The notes under the pieces were generated by a model. That model was not told the DNA's origin. It saw nothing but the letters and a program-made list of their open reading frames with translations, and did no database searches. This document shows positions 56,076 to 64,000 of a stretch of DNA of 64,000 nt, one piece after another. A program made the translations under genes and the position numbers. This DNA comes from Rhodoferax antarcticus ANT.BR (GTDB lineage: Bacteria > Pseudomonadota > Gammaproteobacteria > Burkholderiales > Burkholderiaceae_C): contig NZ_MSYM01000013.1 in assembly GCF_001938565.1 (NCBI RefSeq), positions 125,496 to 189,495 on the forward strand, read 5' to 3'. Every line of letters begins with the position of its first letter. Within the stretch, counting starts at the first letter, position 1.

Positions 56076-57555
56076 TCAACGACTCCGTTGCATAGCTACG
56101 ACATTGGTAACGCTGCCATCGGCCATGCCCTGAAGTAGAGCAAGCCGTTGCCCCAAGGCATCGAACGCCTTGACCTGTTCAGACTCACGCCGATCCTGAA
56201 TGTAAACACCACTCATGCCCTGCTTGATGTGGTTCTCGCATTCGTTGATCACGTCGTTCGAGATGCCCAATTGACTCATCAGAGTGGACGCAGTGCGGCG
56301 CAGGTCGTGCGCGGTCCAGCGGCCGCCTTCCAGCACCAGCGCATCAACAGACTTGGTTCTGTTTTGCAGGCGCGCGCTTTCGCTGCTTTGGCGGTCCGCC
56401 AGTTGCTTGCCAAAAGACTTGATACCCACAGGCCCGGTGCCACGGCTGTCGGGAAAGACCCAGGCCAGGGGCTCGACCGTGACGCGATCCGCTTCGCGCA
56501 GGGTGGCCAACTCGGTGAACTGCTTTACGGCGAAGTCGCTCAGGTGGATCAAGTGATCGCGTTGGTTCTTGGTGGTGGGCAAGTACCAGGTGCGGGCGTG
56601 CAGATCAACGAAGCCGAGTTGCACTGCGCCAGACTTTTGCGCCACGTTGTGTGCGTCCACGGTGGCCTGCAATGCTGGCTGCTGGGGTTTGCCATCGGCC
56701 CACACCGCACCCATGAGCTCGCCGATACGGCAGCCGGTTGCCAGAATCAACCAAAGTCCGAGGACAGTGCGCTTGCTGAGATTGGCGTTTGGCAGTTGCT
56801 TGACCAGTGCGGCCAATTCGTCGTTTGACAGCACCCGGTCGCGCTTGATGTCTTTGCCGCCGACCTTGCGTTTGCTGATCAGCTCAATGGGGTTGTGTTC
56901 GATGATTTCACGCTCGGCGGCGAAGCGAAACATCTGTTTGAGGTCGGCCAACAGCATATTGGCGGTGCGCAGCTTGCCCTCGGCCTTGACGGCGTCCAGG
57001 ATGGCGGGAATGTCGGCCTTGCGCACGTCCATCACGGCGATCTCGCCCAAGGTGCCAAACACCCGCCGGTCAAACTGCTCACGTACATACTGTCCGCCAT
57101 CTTTGCGCCCGATGCGCTTGCCGTCGCCGCCGACGTGTGGGGCCAACTCGGTGGCAGCCCAGCGCTCGAACACTTGTTTGACGGTCAGCCGACGCTGCCG
57201 GTCCAGTTCGGCTTGTTGCTCTGCCGTGGCCGCAGCGCGTTTGTCTTTGTCGGCCTGCTGATGCGCATCTTCGCTTGCTTGCAAGCGGTCTGCCTCGACT
57301 TTCGCAAAGTGCTGGCGCAGATCGCGCGCACCGTCTTGGTATTGCTTCGACCAGCTCGCAGCCTTTTCGCGGGCTGCGGCCAAGGTCAGATAACCGTCCC
57401 GGCCTTTGGGATCGTATGCGCCCACCGCAAGGGTGTCGCGCTGGCCGGTGCTGGCGGTGTAGCGAAAATAGAATGACCGTTCACCGCCCGGTGTGATCCT
57501 GCCCGAGACTTACTTTCCAGTTGCCGTTCGGTTGCCGTTTCTCGCTGGCAGTCAT
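56076..57555 (-). pseudogene. Tyrosine integrase of the island, frameshifted near its N terminus
   Basis: From ATG 57555 the frame reads MTASEKRQPNGNWKVSLG and then goes wrong. Removing one base from the GGG at 57502-57504 (reverse strand) lets it run on as RITPGGERSFYFRYTASTG into the long open frame that ends at 56076. That frame (449 codons from GTG 57425) holds the catalytic domain: Arg in TGCRIGELMG, HDLRRTAS and the Tyr region GVYIQDRRES. It may still be made from GTG 57425 without its N-terminal arm-binding part. Sequencing error is possible. It lies next to attR, as P4-type integrases do. Confidence 0.78.
57520..57536 (+). repeat. 17-bp direct repeat near the right island end
   Basis: GTTGCCGTTCGGTTGCC, identical to 35630-35646. 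Here it overlaps the first codons of the integrase gene. Confidence 0.7.
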
Positions 57556-57667
57556 GGTACATCTTGGGATGACATTGGATGCTGAACTGTTGCAAGTCAT
57601 TGATTTGTAATGATTTTGTTAAATAGTATGAGCGCGGTTGAATCTAATAAAGCTATGTTTTTATTGA

Positions 57668-57715
57668 CTACGAACCAAGGGGTAGTGGGCTCAATTCCTG
57701 CTAGCCGCACCATAT
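57668..57715 (+). repeat. Right attachment site (attR), displaced tRNA-Arg 3' end
   Basis: This 48-base copy of 35516-35563 has three substitutions, two in the T-arm and one in the acceptor-proximal stretch. No tRNA 5' half precedes it, so it is not a gene. It marks the right edge of the island. Confidence 0.9.
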
Positions 57716-57720
57716 GCAAG

Positions 57721-57752
57721 GCCTGCAACTTGTCATGAGTTGCAGGCTTTTT
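57721..57752 (+). terminator. Terminator next to attR, probably the original tRNA-Arg terminator
   Basis: The stem GCCTGCAACT/AGTTGCAGGC (10 bp, seven-base loop) is followed by TTTTT. It starts six bases after attR, in the same relation as the terminator after the intact tRNA. Before the island arrived it would have ended the tRNA transcript. Confidence 0.85.
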
Positions 57753-57800
57753 ACTAGGGGCACCCGTTTCGCTCACATGCCTCGTGTTGCTCTGGCAGCT

Positions 57801-60086
57801 TTAATCGGCAATGGGTGAGGTGTTTTTGGATCGCTGCACTTTGAGTACAGCGGTGGTGCGTCGCAGGTGCTTGAAGATGGCTTCGAGCTGGTTCAAGTCG
57901 CGCACGGCGATGATGAAACGCAAGTCCAGCACGCCGTGGGTGGCGTCGTTGGCCATGTCAACCTGGATGATGTCTGCCCCACCAGAGGCAAGCGCACTCG
58001 CCACGCTGGCCAGCACGCCTTTGCCGTTGGTGACGGTGACCACAATACCGGTCTCGAAAGCCCGCACCGGCTCCTCGGCCCATTCCACGGTGATGAATCG
58101 CTCACTGTCTTTGTGATGCAGCTTTTTGGCTACTAGGCAATCGCTAGAGTGAATGGTGAGGCCTTCGCCGCGCCCCAGGTAGCCTAAGATGCTGTCGCCC
58201 GGAATGGGTCTGCAGCAGTGCGCAAAGCGAACCGATGTGCTTTCGCTGCCGTCGATCGACACGCTGCCTTGGGAGATGCTCTCGCCTGTGACGAAGCGCT
58301 CGCGGGTGAGCAGCAGCGCATCGGGTTTTTCACCGATGTCCGACAGCAGTTTGGCCAGTCGCTTGGCGACGATGCTGGCGATGCGCTTGCCCAAACCAAT
58401 ATCGGTCATCAGTTCAGACTGGGTTCTGTTGCCACTAAAGCGCAGCAATTTGTCCCAAACAGCAGCATTTTGGTCTGAGCCGTCGGGAAGGTGCTCGATG
58501 CCCTCTGCACGCAGTGCTTGCGTCAGCATCTTCTCGCCGAGGTTCTCAGAAGCGGTTTGGTTCAGCGTTTTGAGGTGCTGGCGTATTTTGGAGCGCGCGC
58601 GGGCGGTTCTGACAAAACCCAGCCAAGCCGGGTTAGGACTGGCCTGCGGGGCGGTGATGACTTCGATTACGTCGCCGTTCTTGATTTCAGTGCGCAAGGC
58701 AACCGGGTCGCCATTGACTTTTGCTGACAAGGTATGGTCGCCCACGTTGCTGTGAATGGCGTAGGCAAAGTCAATGACGGTAGCCCCTCTTGGCATGGCC
58801 ATGATCTGGCTCTTGGGGGTAAACACGTAGACTGCGTCCGGAAACAGATCCACCTTGACGTGTTCCCAAAACTCAGTAGCGTCGCGGTTCTCGTCCTGAA
58901 TATCCAGCAGTGACTGCAGCCATTGCGTGCCCATACGGTCGTTTTGGCGGCCGTCACCGCGCGCGACTTCCTTGTACAGCCAATGCGCTGTCACCCCGGT
59001 TTCAGCGACCAAATGCATGACTTCGGTGCGCAATTGAAACTCCACATGGATTCCGGACGGCCCGACCAGCGTGGTGTGCAGCGACTGGTAACCATTGATT
59101 TTGCTGATCGCGATATGGTCCTTGAATTTGCCGGGCACCGGTTTGTAAAGCTGGTGCAGCAGGCCTAAGGCGGTGTAGCAGTCGATCAGGTTGGGGACAA
59201 TGATGCGAAAACCGTAAATGTCGGTTACTTGCGCGAAACTCAGATTTTTTTCGTCCATCGTCTTGTAGATGGAGTAGGTGGTTTTCTCGCGGCCAGCGAT
59301 CCAGACAGCCATCTGATGCTGTTTGAAGGTGGCATCCAGATCGGCCTGCACCTTCTGAATGAGATCACGGCGACGCCCACGGGCTTTCGCCACTGCCTTG
59401 GACATCACCGTGTGTCGCCAAGGATTGAGGTATTTGAAAGACAGGTCTTGCAGTTCGCGGTAGGTCTGGTTCAAGCCCAGCCGGTAGGCAATGGGTGCGT
59501 AGATGTCCAGAGTTTCTGAGGCAATGCGTGCCCATTTGTCGCGCGGTGCGTCTGACAGCGTGCGCATGTTGTGGGTGCGGTCTGCCAGCTTGATGAGGAT
59601 GACGCGAACATCACGCGCCATGGCCAGCAACATTTTGCGAAACGACTCGGCCTGATTCTCTTCACGGGTGTTGAAGTGCAGTTTCTCCAGCTTGGTCAGC
59701 CCATCCACCAGTTCCGCTACGGACGGCCCAAACTGTTCGACGAGTTGCTCTTTTGTGACACCGCAGTCTTCCAAGGCGTCATGCAGCAGGGCAGCCATCA
59801 GCGCCTGGGCATCCAGCTTCCACTCGGCGCACTGAGCGGCTACCGCAATCGGGTGGGTGATGTAAGGCTCGCCGCTGTTTCTAAGTTGGCCCAGATGCGC
59901 CGCATTGGCAAACCGATAAGCGATTTGAACGCTGGCCAGATCTGCCGGGCTCAGGTAATCCAGCTTGTTGGTCAAGCTCGCCAAGCTGGCTGCAGTGGCG
60001 TCTACGCCTGCCAAGCTGACCGCTGTAGCAGCTGCCTTGGGCGCGCCCGTGCTGGCTGCTGGTTCTGGCTTGACGGGGTTACTCAT
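57801..60086 (-). CDS. spoT: Bifunctional (p)ppGpp synthetase/hydrolase SpoT
   Basis: This 761-residue RelA/SpoT protein controls the stringent response. The HD hydrolase domain has ALLHDALEDCGV, so the hydrolase site looks intact. The synthetase domain has SIYKTMDEKNLSFAQVTDIYGFRI. A TGS domain (VYVFTPKSQIMAMPRGATVIDFAY) and a C-terminal ACT domain follow. ATG 60086 (MSNPVKPEPAAS) is preferred to an upstream in-frame start. A promoter-like pair sits directly before it. Confidence 0.94.
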   Translation of the reverse strand: MSNPVKPEPAASTGAPKAAATAVSLAGVDATAASLASLTNKLDYLSPADLASVQIAYRFANAAHLGQLRNSGEPYITHPIAVAAQCAEWKLDAQALMAALLHDALEDCGVTKEQLVEQFGPSVAELVDGLTKLEKLHFNTREENQAESFRKMLLAMARDVRVILIKLADRTHNMRTLSDAPRDKWARIASETLDIYAPIAYRLGLNQTYRELQDLSFKYLNPWRHTVMSKAVAKARGRRRDLIQKVQADLDATFKQHQMAVWIAGREKTTYSIYKTMDEKNLSFAQVTDIYGFRIIVPNLIDCYTALGLLHQLYKPVPGKFKDHIAISKINGYQSLHTTLVGPSGIHVEFQLRTEVMHLVAETGVTAHWLYKEVARGDGRQNDRMGTQWLQSLLDIQDENRDATEFWEHVKVDLFPDAVYVFTPKSQIMAMPRGATVIDFAYAIHSNVGDHTLSAKVNGDPVALRTEIKNGDVIEVITAPQASPNPAWLGFVRTARARSKIRQHLKTLNQTASENLGEKMLTQALRAEGIEHLPDGSDQNAAVWDKLLRFSGNRTQSELMTDIGLGKRIASIVAKRLAKLLSDIGEKPDALLLTRERFVTGESISQGSVSIDGSESTSVRFAHCCRPIPGDSILGYLGRGEGLTIHSSDCLVAKKLHHKDSERFITVEWAEEPVRAFETGIVVTVTNGKGVLASVASALASGGADIIQVDMANDATHGVLDLRFIIAVRDLNQLEAIFKHLRRTTAVLKVQRSKNTSPIAD

Positions 60087-60092
60087 CCCTTT

Positions 60093-60120
60093 AATATAGC
60101 TTGCGCTCAGGGTTTTCCAA
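60093..60120 (-). promoter_or_regulatory. Candidate spoT promoter
   Basis: On the reverse strand TTGGAA (60120-60115) and TATATT (60098-60093) are spaced by 16 bases. The ATG starts seven bases after the -10. If used, the transcript would be almost leaderless. AAAGGG lies directly against the ATG and is badly spaced as a ribosome binding site. Confidence 0.5.
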
Positions 60121-60130
60121 CAACAGTAAC

Positions 60131-60155
60131 AAAAAAGCACCGCAAAGCGGTGCTT
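60131..60155 (-). terminator. Terminator between rpoZ and spoT
   Basis: On the reverse strand a perfect 9-bp stem (AAGCACCGC/GCGGTGCTT, three-base loop) runs into six Ts. It lies 25 bases after rpoZ and should uncouple spoT from the rpoZ transcript. Confidence 0.9.
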
Positions 60156-60179
60156 GATTTGATGCCGGAAGAGCGCAGA

Positions 60180-60383
60180 TCAGAGAGGCACTTTTTTCAG
60201 CATCTCAATACCGATCTTGCCCGCAGCAATTTCGCGCAAGGCCGTCACGCCGGGTTTGTTTTTGCTCTCAACTTTGGGGGCGTGGCCTTGGCTGAGCATG
60301 CGCGCACGGTACGACGCAGCCAATACCAGCTGAAAGCGATTGGGAATCTGCAACAGGCAGTCTTCAACGGTGATACGGGCCAT
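60180..60383 (-). CDS. rpoZ: RNA polymerase omega subunit
   Basis: This 67-residue protein begins [28 protein letters not shown], the omega signature. Omega aids RNA polymerase assembly and forms part of a ppGpp site in E. coli. It lies between gmk and spoT, as usual, and is followed by a strong terminator. Confidence 0.96.
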   Translation of the reverse strand: MARITVEDCLLQIPNRFQLVLAASYRARMLSQGHAPKVESKNKPGVTALREIAAGKIGIEMLKKVPL

Positions 60384-60410
60384 GACTTCTCCAAAAACCG
60401 GGTGGGTGCA

Positions 60411-61031
60411 CTAGGAAATATGCAGTGCTTTAAATGTTTCAGCTCTAGCGCGTCGCTGCGCTAGATACTTGAGCCGCTGAGCGTGGACGATGGATTTAAG
60501 ATCAAACACGGCCCGGTCAAACGACTCGTTGATTATAACGAAGTCAAACTGTTGCACCTGCGCCATCTCTAGGGCAGCGTTCTGCAGCCGCACTTCTATC
60601 ACCTCGGACGAGTCTTCACCGCGTCGCTCCAGCCGGGAGCGCAGTTCTTCCCAGCTCGGAGGCAGGATAAAGATCGTGGCCGCGTTGGCGAAGATTTGTT
60701 TGATCTGCAGGGCACCCTGAAAATCAATCTCCAAAATCACATCGGCACCCTGGCTCATGCGCTCTTCAATGGCTTTTTTGGAAGTGCCGTAGCGATGGTT
60801 GTGAACGTGCGCCCACTCAACAAACGCATTGGCCTGCACCATCGCGTCGAATTCTGTCTCGGAGACGAAAAAATACTCACGCCCGTGTTTTTCCTGGCCG
60901 CGCGGCGCCCGGGTGGTGTGGGACACCGAGGGCTGCACATGCGAGTCAAGCTCCATCAAGGTTTTGACCAGACTGGATTTGCCCGCTCCGCTGGGCGCGG
61001 CGACAACGAAGAGATTGCCCGGGTAGTCCAT
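60411..61031 (-). CDS. gmk: Guanylate kinase
   Basis: Gmk converts GMP to GDP. The 206-residue product has the P-loop [14 protein letters not shown]. The GMP-binding region is [20 protein letters not shown] and [14 protein letters not shown], and the [11 protein letters not shown] strand follows. The yicC-gmk-rpoZ order is conserved across proteobacteria. Confidence 0.96.
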   Translation of the reverse strand: MDYPGNLFVVAAPSGAGKSSLVKTLMELDSHVQPSVSHTTRAPRGQEKHGREYFFVSETEFDAMVQANAFVEWAHVHNHRYGTSKKAIEERMSQGADVILEIDFQGALQIKQIFANAATIFILPPSWEELRSRLERRGEDSSEVIEVRLQNAALEMAQVQQFDFVIINESFDRAVFDLKSIVHAQRLKYLAQRRARAETFKALHIS

Positions 61032-61035
61032 AGAG

Positions 61036-61953
61036 TTACTCGATGTTTTGTACCTGTTCGCGCATTTGCTCGATCAGCACTTTCATGTCGACGGAAATAT
61101 GGGTGAGTTCCAGTGCGGCGGATTTGGATCCCAGCGTGTTGGCTTCGCGGTGCAATTCCTGAATCAAAAAGTCGAGCCGCTTGCCGATTTCGCCGCCTTT
61201 TTTCACCAGCCGCTCAAGCTCGTCCAGATGTGACGCCAGCCGGGTGAGCTCTTCAGCCACGTCAATGCGGATGGCGAATGCGGTGGCTTCGGTCAAAGCC
61301 CGGTCTTGCGCCATGTCAGACGTGGCCTGGCCCTCGGTCAACGCCATGGCCTGGGACCAGCGGTCAAGAAAGCGCTGACGTTGCTGTGCGACCAACTGCG
61401 GGATGAGTGGCTCGGCTTTGGCAGCCAGGGTACGCAGTAGCGCGATGCGGTCAAACAGCATGGCGGCTAGGCGCGCGCCTTCGCGTTCGCGGGCCGACAG
61501 CAGGGCATCAAGTACCGTGTCGGCCAGCGCCAGTGCTGGTGCTTGCCAATCTTTGCTGGGTGCGGATTCGTCCACCGCCAGACGGATCACTTCGGCCACG
61601 CTGAGCGGCTGCGCTGCGGGCAGCCAGGCTTTGACGTTGTCCTGGATGGCGTTCAGGCGTTGCAGCAGCCGGGTGGAAGGCTCGCAGACGACGCTGGCGC
61701 CAGCGCTGTCGATGGCAGCGCGTAGCTCCACCTTGCCGCGTTTGAGCCGGGCGTTGAGCTTGTCTCGCAAGGCAGGCTCGCAACCGCGCAATTCTTCAGG
61801 CAAGCGAAAAGATAAGTCCAAAAAGCGGCTGTTGACTGCCCTGATTTCGATGCCCAACCGGCTGCTGGCGGTGTTCCTGGCGTCGCCTTCAGCGCACTCT
61901 CTGGCAGGGGTGTGTTGGGCGCTGGCATAACCAGTCATGCTGTAAACTGACAT
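61036..61953 (-). CDS. yicC: YicC-family endoribonuclease
   Basis: This 305-residue protein begins [13 protein letters not shown], the family's usual start. [21 protein letters not shown] and the C-terminal [22 protein letters not shown] are diagnostic. YicC proteins are reported as RNases involved in small-RNA turnover. It ends four bases before gmk. ATG 61953 is chosen by family alignment over a longer open frame. Confidence 0.92.
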   Translation of the reverse strand: MSVYSMTGYASAQHTPARECAEGDARNTASSRLGIEIRAVNSRFLDLSFRLPEELRGCEPALRDKLNARLKRGKVELRAAIDSAGASVVCEPSTRLLQRLNAIQDNVKAWLPAAQPLSVAEVIRLAVDESAPSKDWQAPALALADTVLDALLSAREREGARLAAMLFDRIALLRTLAAKAEPLIPQLVAQQRQRFLDRWSQAMALTEGQATSDMAQDRALTEATAFAIRIDVAEELTRLASHLDELERLVKKGGEIGKRLDFLIQELHREANTLGSKSAALELTHISVDMKVLIEQMREQVQNIE

Positions 61954-62029
61954 TGCGGTGTTCTTCTGATAAGGTGCTTTTGAGAATAACCCGGTTCTTA
62001 CCCGACAAGCCGCTCCCCAACTTAAAAAT

Positions 62030-63037
62030 ATGTCCAAGGTCAAGCCATCGCCATTGCCCCCCGGAACCCTGATTGGCGGCTACCAGGTTGTTCGCAAGGT
62101 GGCTGCCGGTGGTTTTGGTGTGGTCTATCTGGCCACCGACGCCGAAGGCCAGCAAGTTGCGATCAAGGAGTATTTGCCAGCCTCACTCACCACCCGCGAA
62201 GCCGGTGAGCTGGTGCCGCAGGTGGCCCCGGAAAAGCTGTCGCTTTACCGACTCGGGTTGAAAAGTTTTTTTGAAGAAGGCCGCTCGCTGGCGCAGATCT
62301 CCCACCCATCGGTGGTGAGCGTGATGAATTTCTTTCGGGAAAACGACACCGTCTATATGGTGATGAACTACCTGGAGGGTGCCAGCCTGCAGGACTTCAT
62401 CATCATCGCGCGCGACCTGAAGCAACCCAAGGTTTTTCGCGAGTCGACCATCCGCTCGCTGTTTGAAGAAATTTTGCGCGGCTTGCGCATCGTGCATCAG
62501 CACAAGATGCTGCACCTGGACATTAAACCGGCGAATATTTTCATCACCGATGACAACAAGGCGGTGCTGATTGACTTTGGCGCTGCCCGTGAGGTGCTCA
62601 GCAAAGAAGGCAACTTCATCCGCCCGATGTACACCCCCGGTTTTGCTGCGCCCGAAATGTACCGGCGCGACAGCACCATGGGTCCGTGGACCGATATTTA
62701 CGCGATTGGCGCTTGCATCTTTGCCTGTATGCAGGGTTTTCCGCCCAACGAGGCACCGCAGCGGGTCAGCGCCGACCCCTTGGTGCAGGCCTTCAAGCGG
62801 CTGCAAGGCGTGTATTCCGACAACCTGATTGAAGTGGTGCAGTGGTGCATGATGCTTGACCCCTTGTCTCGGCCACAGTCGGTATTTGCGCTGCAAAAAG
62901 AGCTCAACAGCCCTGGTGAGCGCCGCTACACCCGCCTGAGTGTGAGCGAAAAAGTGCGTCTGCAGTTTGACAACATGGTCTCTGGTACCAAAAAGACCGT
63001 GCTCAAGGCCACCGTGCCGAGCAACAAGGTGAAATGA
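62030..63037 (+). CDS. Serine/threonine protein kinase
   Basis: This 335-residue Hanks-type kinase has the Gly-rich loop AAGGFGVVYLA, Lys in VAIKEYLP, catalytic LHLDIKPANIF (HLD for HRD), DFG in LIDFGAA and APEMYRRD. No transmembrane or PASTA domain is present, so it is cytoplasmic. The end overlaps the PP2C gene by four bases, so kinase and phosphatase are made together. Confidence 0.92.
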   Translation: MSKVKPSPLPPGTLIGGYQVVRKVAAGGFGVVYLATDAEGQQVAIKEYLPASLTTREAGELVPQVAPEKLSLYRLGLKSFFEEGRSLAQISHPSVVSVMNFFRENDTVYMVMNYLEGASLQDFIIIARDLKQPKVFRESTIRSLFEEILRGLRIVHQHKMLHLDIKPANIFITDDNKAVLIDFGAAREVLSKEGNFIRPMYTPGFAAPEMYRRDSTMGPWTDIYAIGACIFACMQGFPPNEAPQRVSADPLVQAFKRLQGVYSDNLIEVVQWCMMLDPLSRPQSVFALQKELNSPGERRYTRLSVSEKVRLQFDNMVSGTKKTVLKATVPSNKVK

Positions 63038-63948
63038 AGTTCTCCGTTTTTCAGGTGAGTCGCAAAGGCGCACGGGACAAAAACGAAGACCGCATGGGCT
63101 ACTGCTACACCAGCGGCTCGGCGATGTTCATGCTGGCTGACGGCATGGGCGGCCACCCGGAGGGCGAAGTGGCCGCGCAACTGGCCATTCAGACCATGGC
63201 TGCCCTGTTTCAGAAAGAAGCCAAGCCTGAGCTGGCCAATGTGGCTGGTTTTTTGAACAACGCGGTGCGATCGGCGCATCGGCAAATCTTGCGCTACGCC
63301 AACGACCGGGGCATGCTGGACGCGCCTCGCACTACGGTGGTGCTGGCTGTCATCCAAAACGGCGCCATGTCCTGGACGCACTGCGGCGACTCGCGGCTGT
63401 ACCTGATCCGCCAGGCTGAGCTACTGATGCGATCGCGTGACCACTCGCTGCTGGAGCAGGACTTGCTCAAACCCTCAGCGCTGCGGTCTGACAACGTCAG
63501 AAACCGCAACGTGCTGTTCACCTGCCTGGGCTCGCCGACCCGACCGGTCTATGACCTGGTGGGGCCGGTCAACTTGCAACAGGGCGACCGCGTCATGCTC
63601 TGCTCCGACGGCCTGTGGTCGGCATTGAGCGAACAAGACATCGTGGCTGACCTGATGCAAAAGCCGGTGGATTTGGCGGTGCCGGATCTGGTAGAAAAAG
63701 CCCTGCGCCTGGCTGGCAGCCACTCAGACAATGTCACATGCCTGGCGCTGGAGTGGGAAACGCCGGACACCTTTGAGACCACCCGCGCCGCCATCACCAC
63801 TGACTCGATTCTGGACGGCGTGTTTGCCTCCACCGTGCAGGCGGGATGGCTGGATTCGGAGGCAGACGATCTGGACGATCAAGCCATTGAGCGAAGCATT
63901 GCCGAGATTAACGCAGCTATTCGCCGCTCGGCGCAGAAAAAAGCCTGA
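63034..63948 (+). CDS. PP2C-family protein phosphatase
   Basis: This 304-residue PPM phosphatase has metal-binding RDKNEDRMG and LADGMGGHPEGE. WTHCGDSRLYLIR, LCSDGLW and GSHSDNVTCLAL follow. It would remove phosphate placed by the kinase encoded just before it. About 50 extra residues at the C terminus are acidic and unassigned. Its stop overlaps the next ATG. Confidence 0.93.
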   Translation: MKFSVFQVSRKGARDKNEDRMGYCYTSGSAMFMLADGMGGHPEGEVAAQLAIQTMAALFQKEAKPELANVAGFLNNAVRSAHRQILRYANDRGMLDAPRTTVVLAVIQNGAMSWTHCGDSRLYLIRQAELLMRSRDHSLLEQDLLKPSALRSDNVRNRNVLFTCLGSPTRPVYDLVGPVNLQQGDRVMLCSDGLWSALSEQDIVADLMQKPVDLAVPDLVEKALRLAGSHSDNVTCLALEWETPDTFETTRAAITTDSILDGVFASTVQAGWLDSEADDLDDQAIERSIAEINAAIRRSAQKKA

Positions 63949-64000
63949 TGACAGACTTACGCAAAGCCGCCCCAGCGTCGTTGCGTCCACTTGCCGTACC
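63948..64000 (+). CDS. Start of a further gene, cut by the window edge
   Basis: Only MTDLRKAAPASLRPLAV is visible. ATG 63948 overlaps the phosphatase stop, so it probably belongs to the same operon. Ribonuclease PH (rph) is a possibility from the LRPLAV start and from gene order in related bacteria, but 17 residues cannot prove it. Confidence 0.4.
   Translation, partial: MTDLRKAAPASLRPLAV

Noticed and set aside
35516..57715. Integrative conjugative element or prophage
   Set aside because: No relaxase, type IV secretion, capsid, terminase, tail or lysis genes are visible; only an integrase and cargo.
57661..57715. Second tRNA-Arg gene at the right island edge
   Set aside because: Only the 3' half is present, with no D-arm or acceptor 5' strand and three substitutions; it is the displaced attachment site.

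Overview
The window is a piece of a betaproteobacterial chromosome, most likely Comamonadaceae (Rhodoferax/Polaromonas/Acidovorax relatives). The evidence is high GC, the core gene order (rne / rluC; yceD-rpmF-plsX-fabHDG-acpP-fabF; rpoE-rseAB-mucD-lepA-lepB-rnc-era; recO-pdxJ-acpS-nagZ; spoT-rpoZ-gmk-yicC), and nine copies of a short palindromic repeat of a kind I associate with that family. Genus and species cannot be fixed from the sequence alone.

Left core, 1-31.2 kb. A 3'-truncated rne runs leftward off the window. Rightward come rluC, a Gph-like phosphatase, a decayed Rieske ferredoxin gene and an sppA-type protease. Leftward are a tetrapyrrole-methylase-family methyltransferase and a Maf protein. 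Then follow the fatty acid/phospholipid cluster, the sigma-E operon with its envelope protease MucD, lepA-lepB-DUF4845-rnc-era, an orphan exosortase-type acyltransferase, recO-pdxJ-acpS-nagZ and several small genes (YciH, DUF3820, a CBS-domain protein).

Signalling patch, 30-35.4 kb. A receiver-EAL phosphodiesterase is followed by a 37-codon relic of another receiver and by a 1323-residue hybrid kinase (CHASE, PAS repeats, HisKA, HATPase, receiver, Hpt).

Genomic island, 35,516-57,715 (about 22.2 kb). It sits in the 3' end of tRNA-Arg(ACG). The intact tRNA is at the left edge and a drifted 48-bp copy of its 3' end (45/48 identical) is at the right edge, next to a tyrosine integrase gene that carries a frameshift. 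From left to right it holds a TumE/TumA-type and a HigB/HigA-type toxin-antitoxin pair, an amber-interrupted gene of unknown function, and then one long co-directional gene string. That string encodes a PLD-SNF2 helicase, an AAA ATPase, a type ISP-like DNA methyltransferase, a DUF1016 nuclease, an Hsp70-TPR protein, a UvrD-like helicase, two unknown proteins and a DUF3800 protein. The last gene is split by a complete 1,949-bp IS1634-type element with a 6-bp target duplication. The string reads like a defence locus and does not match a named system that I recognise. The Hsp70-TPR/UvrD/unknown/DUF3800 half is the best candidate for something undescribed.

Right core, 57.8-64 kb. Leftward: spoT, rpoZ, gmk, yicC. 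Rightward: a Ser/Thr protein kinase and a PP2C phosphatase with overlapping ends, then the first codons of one more gene.
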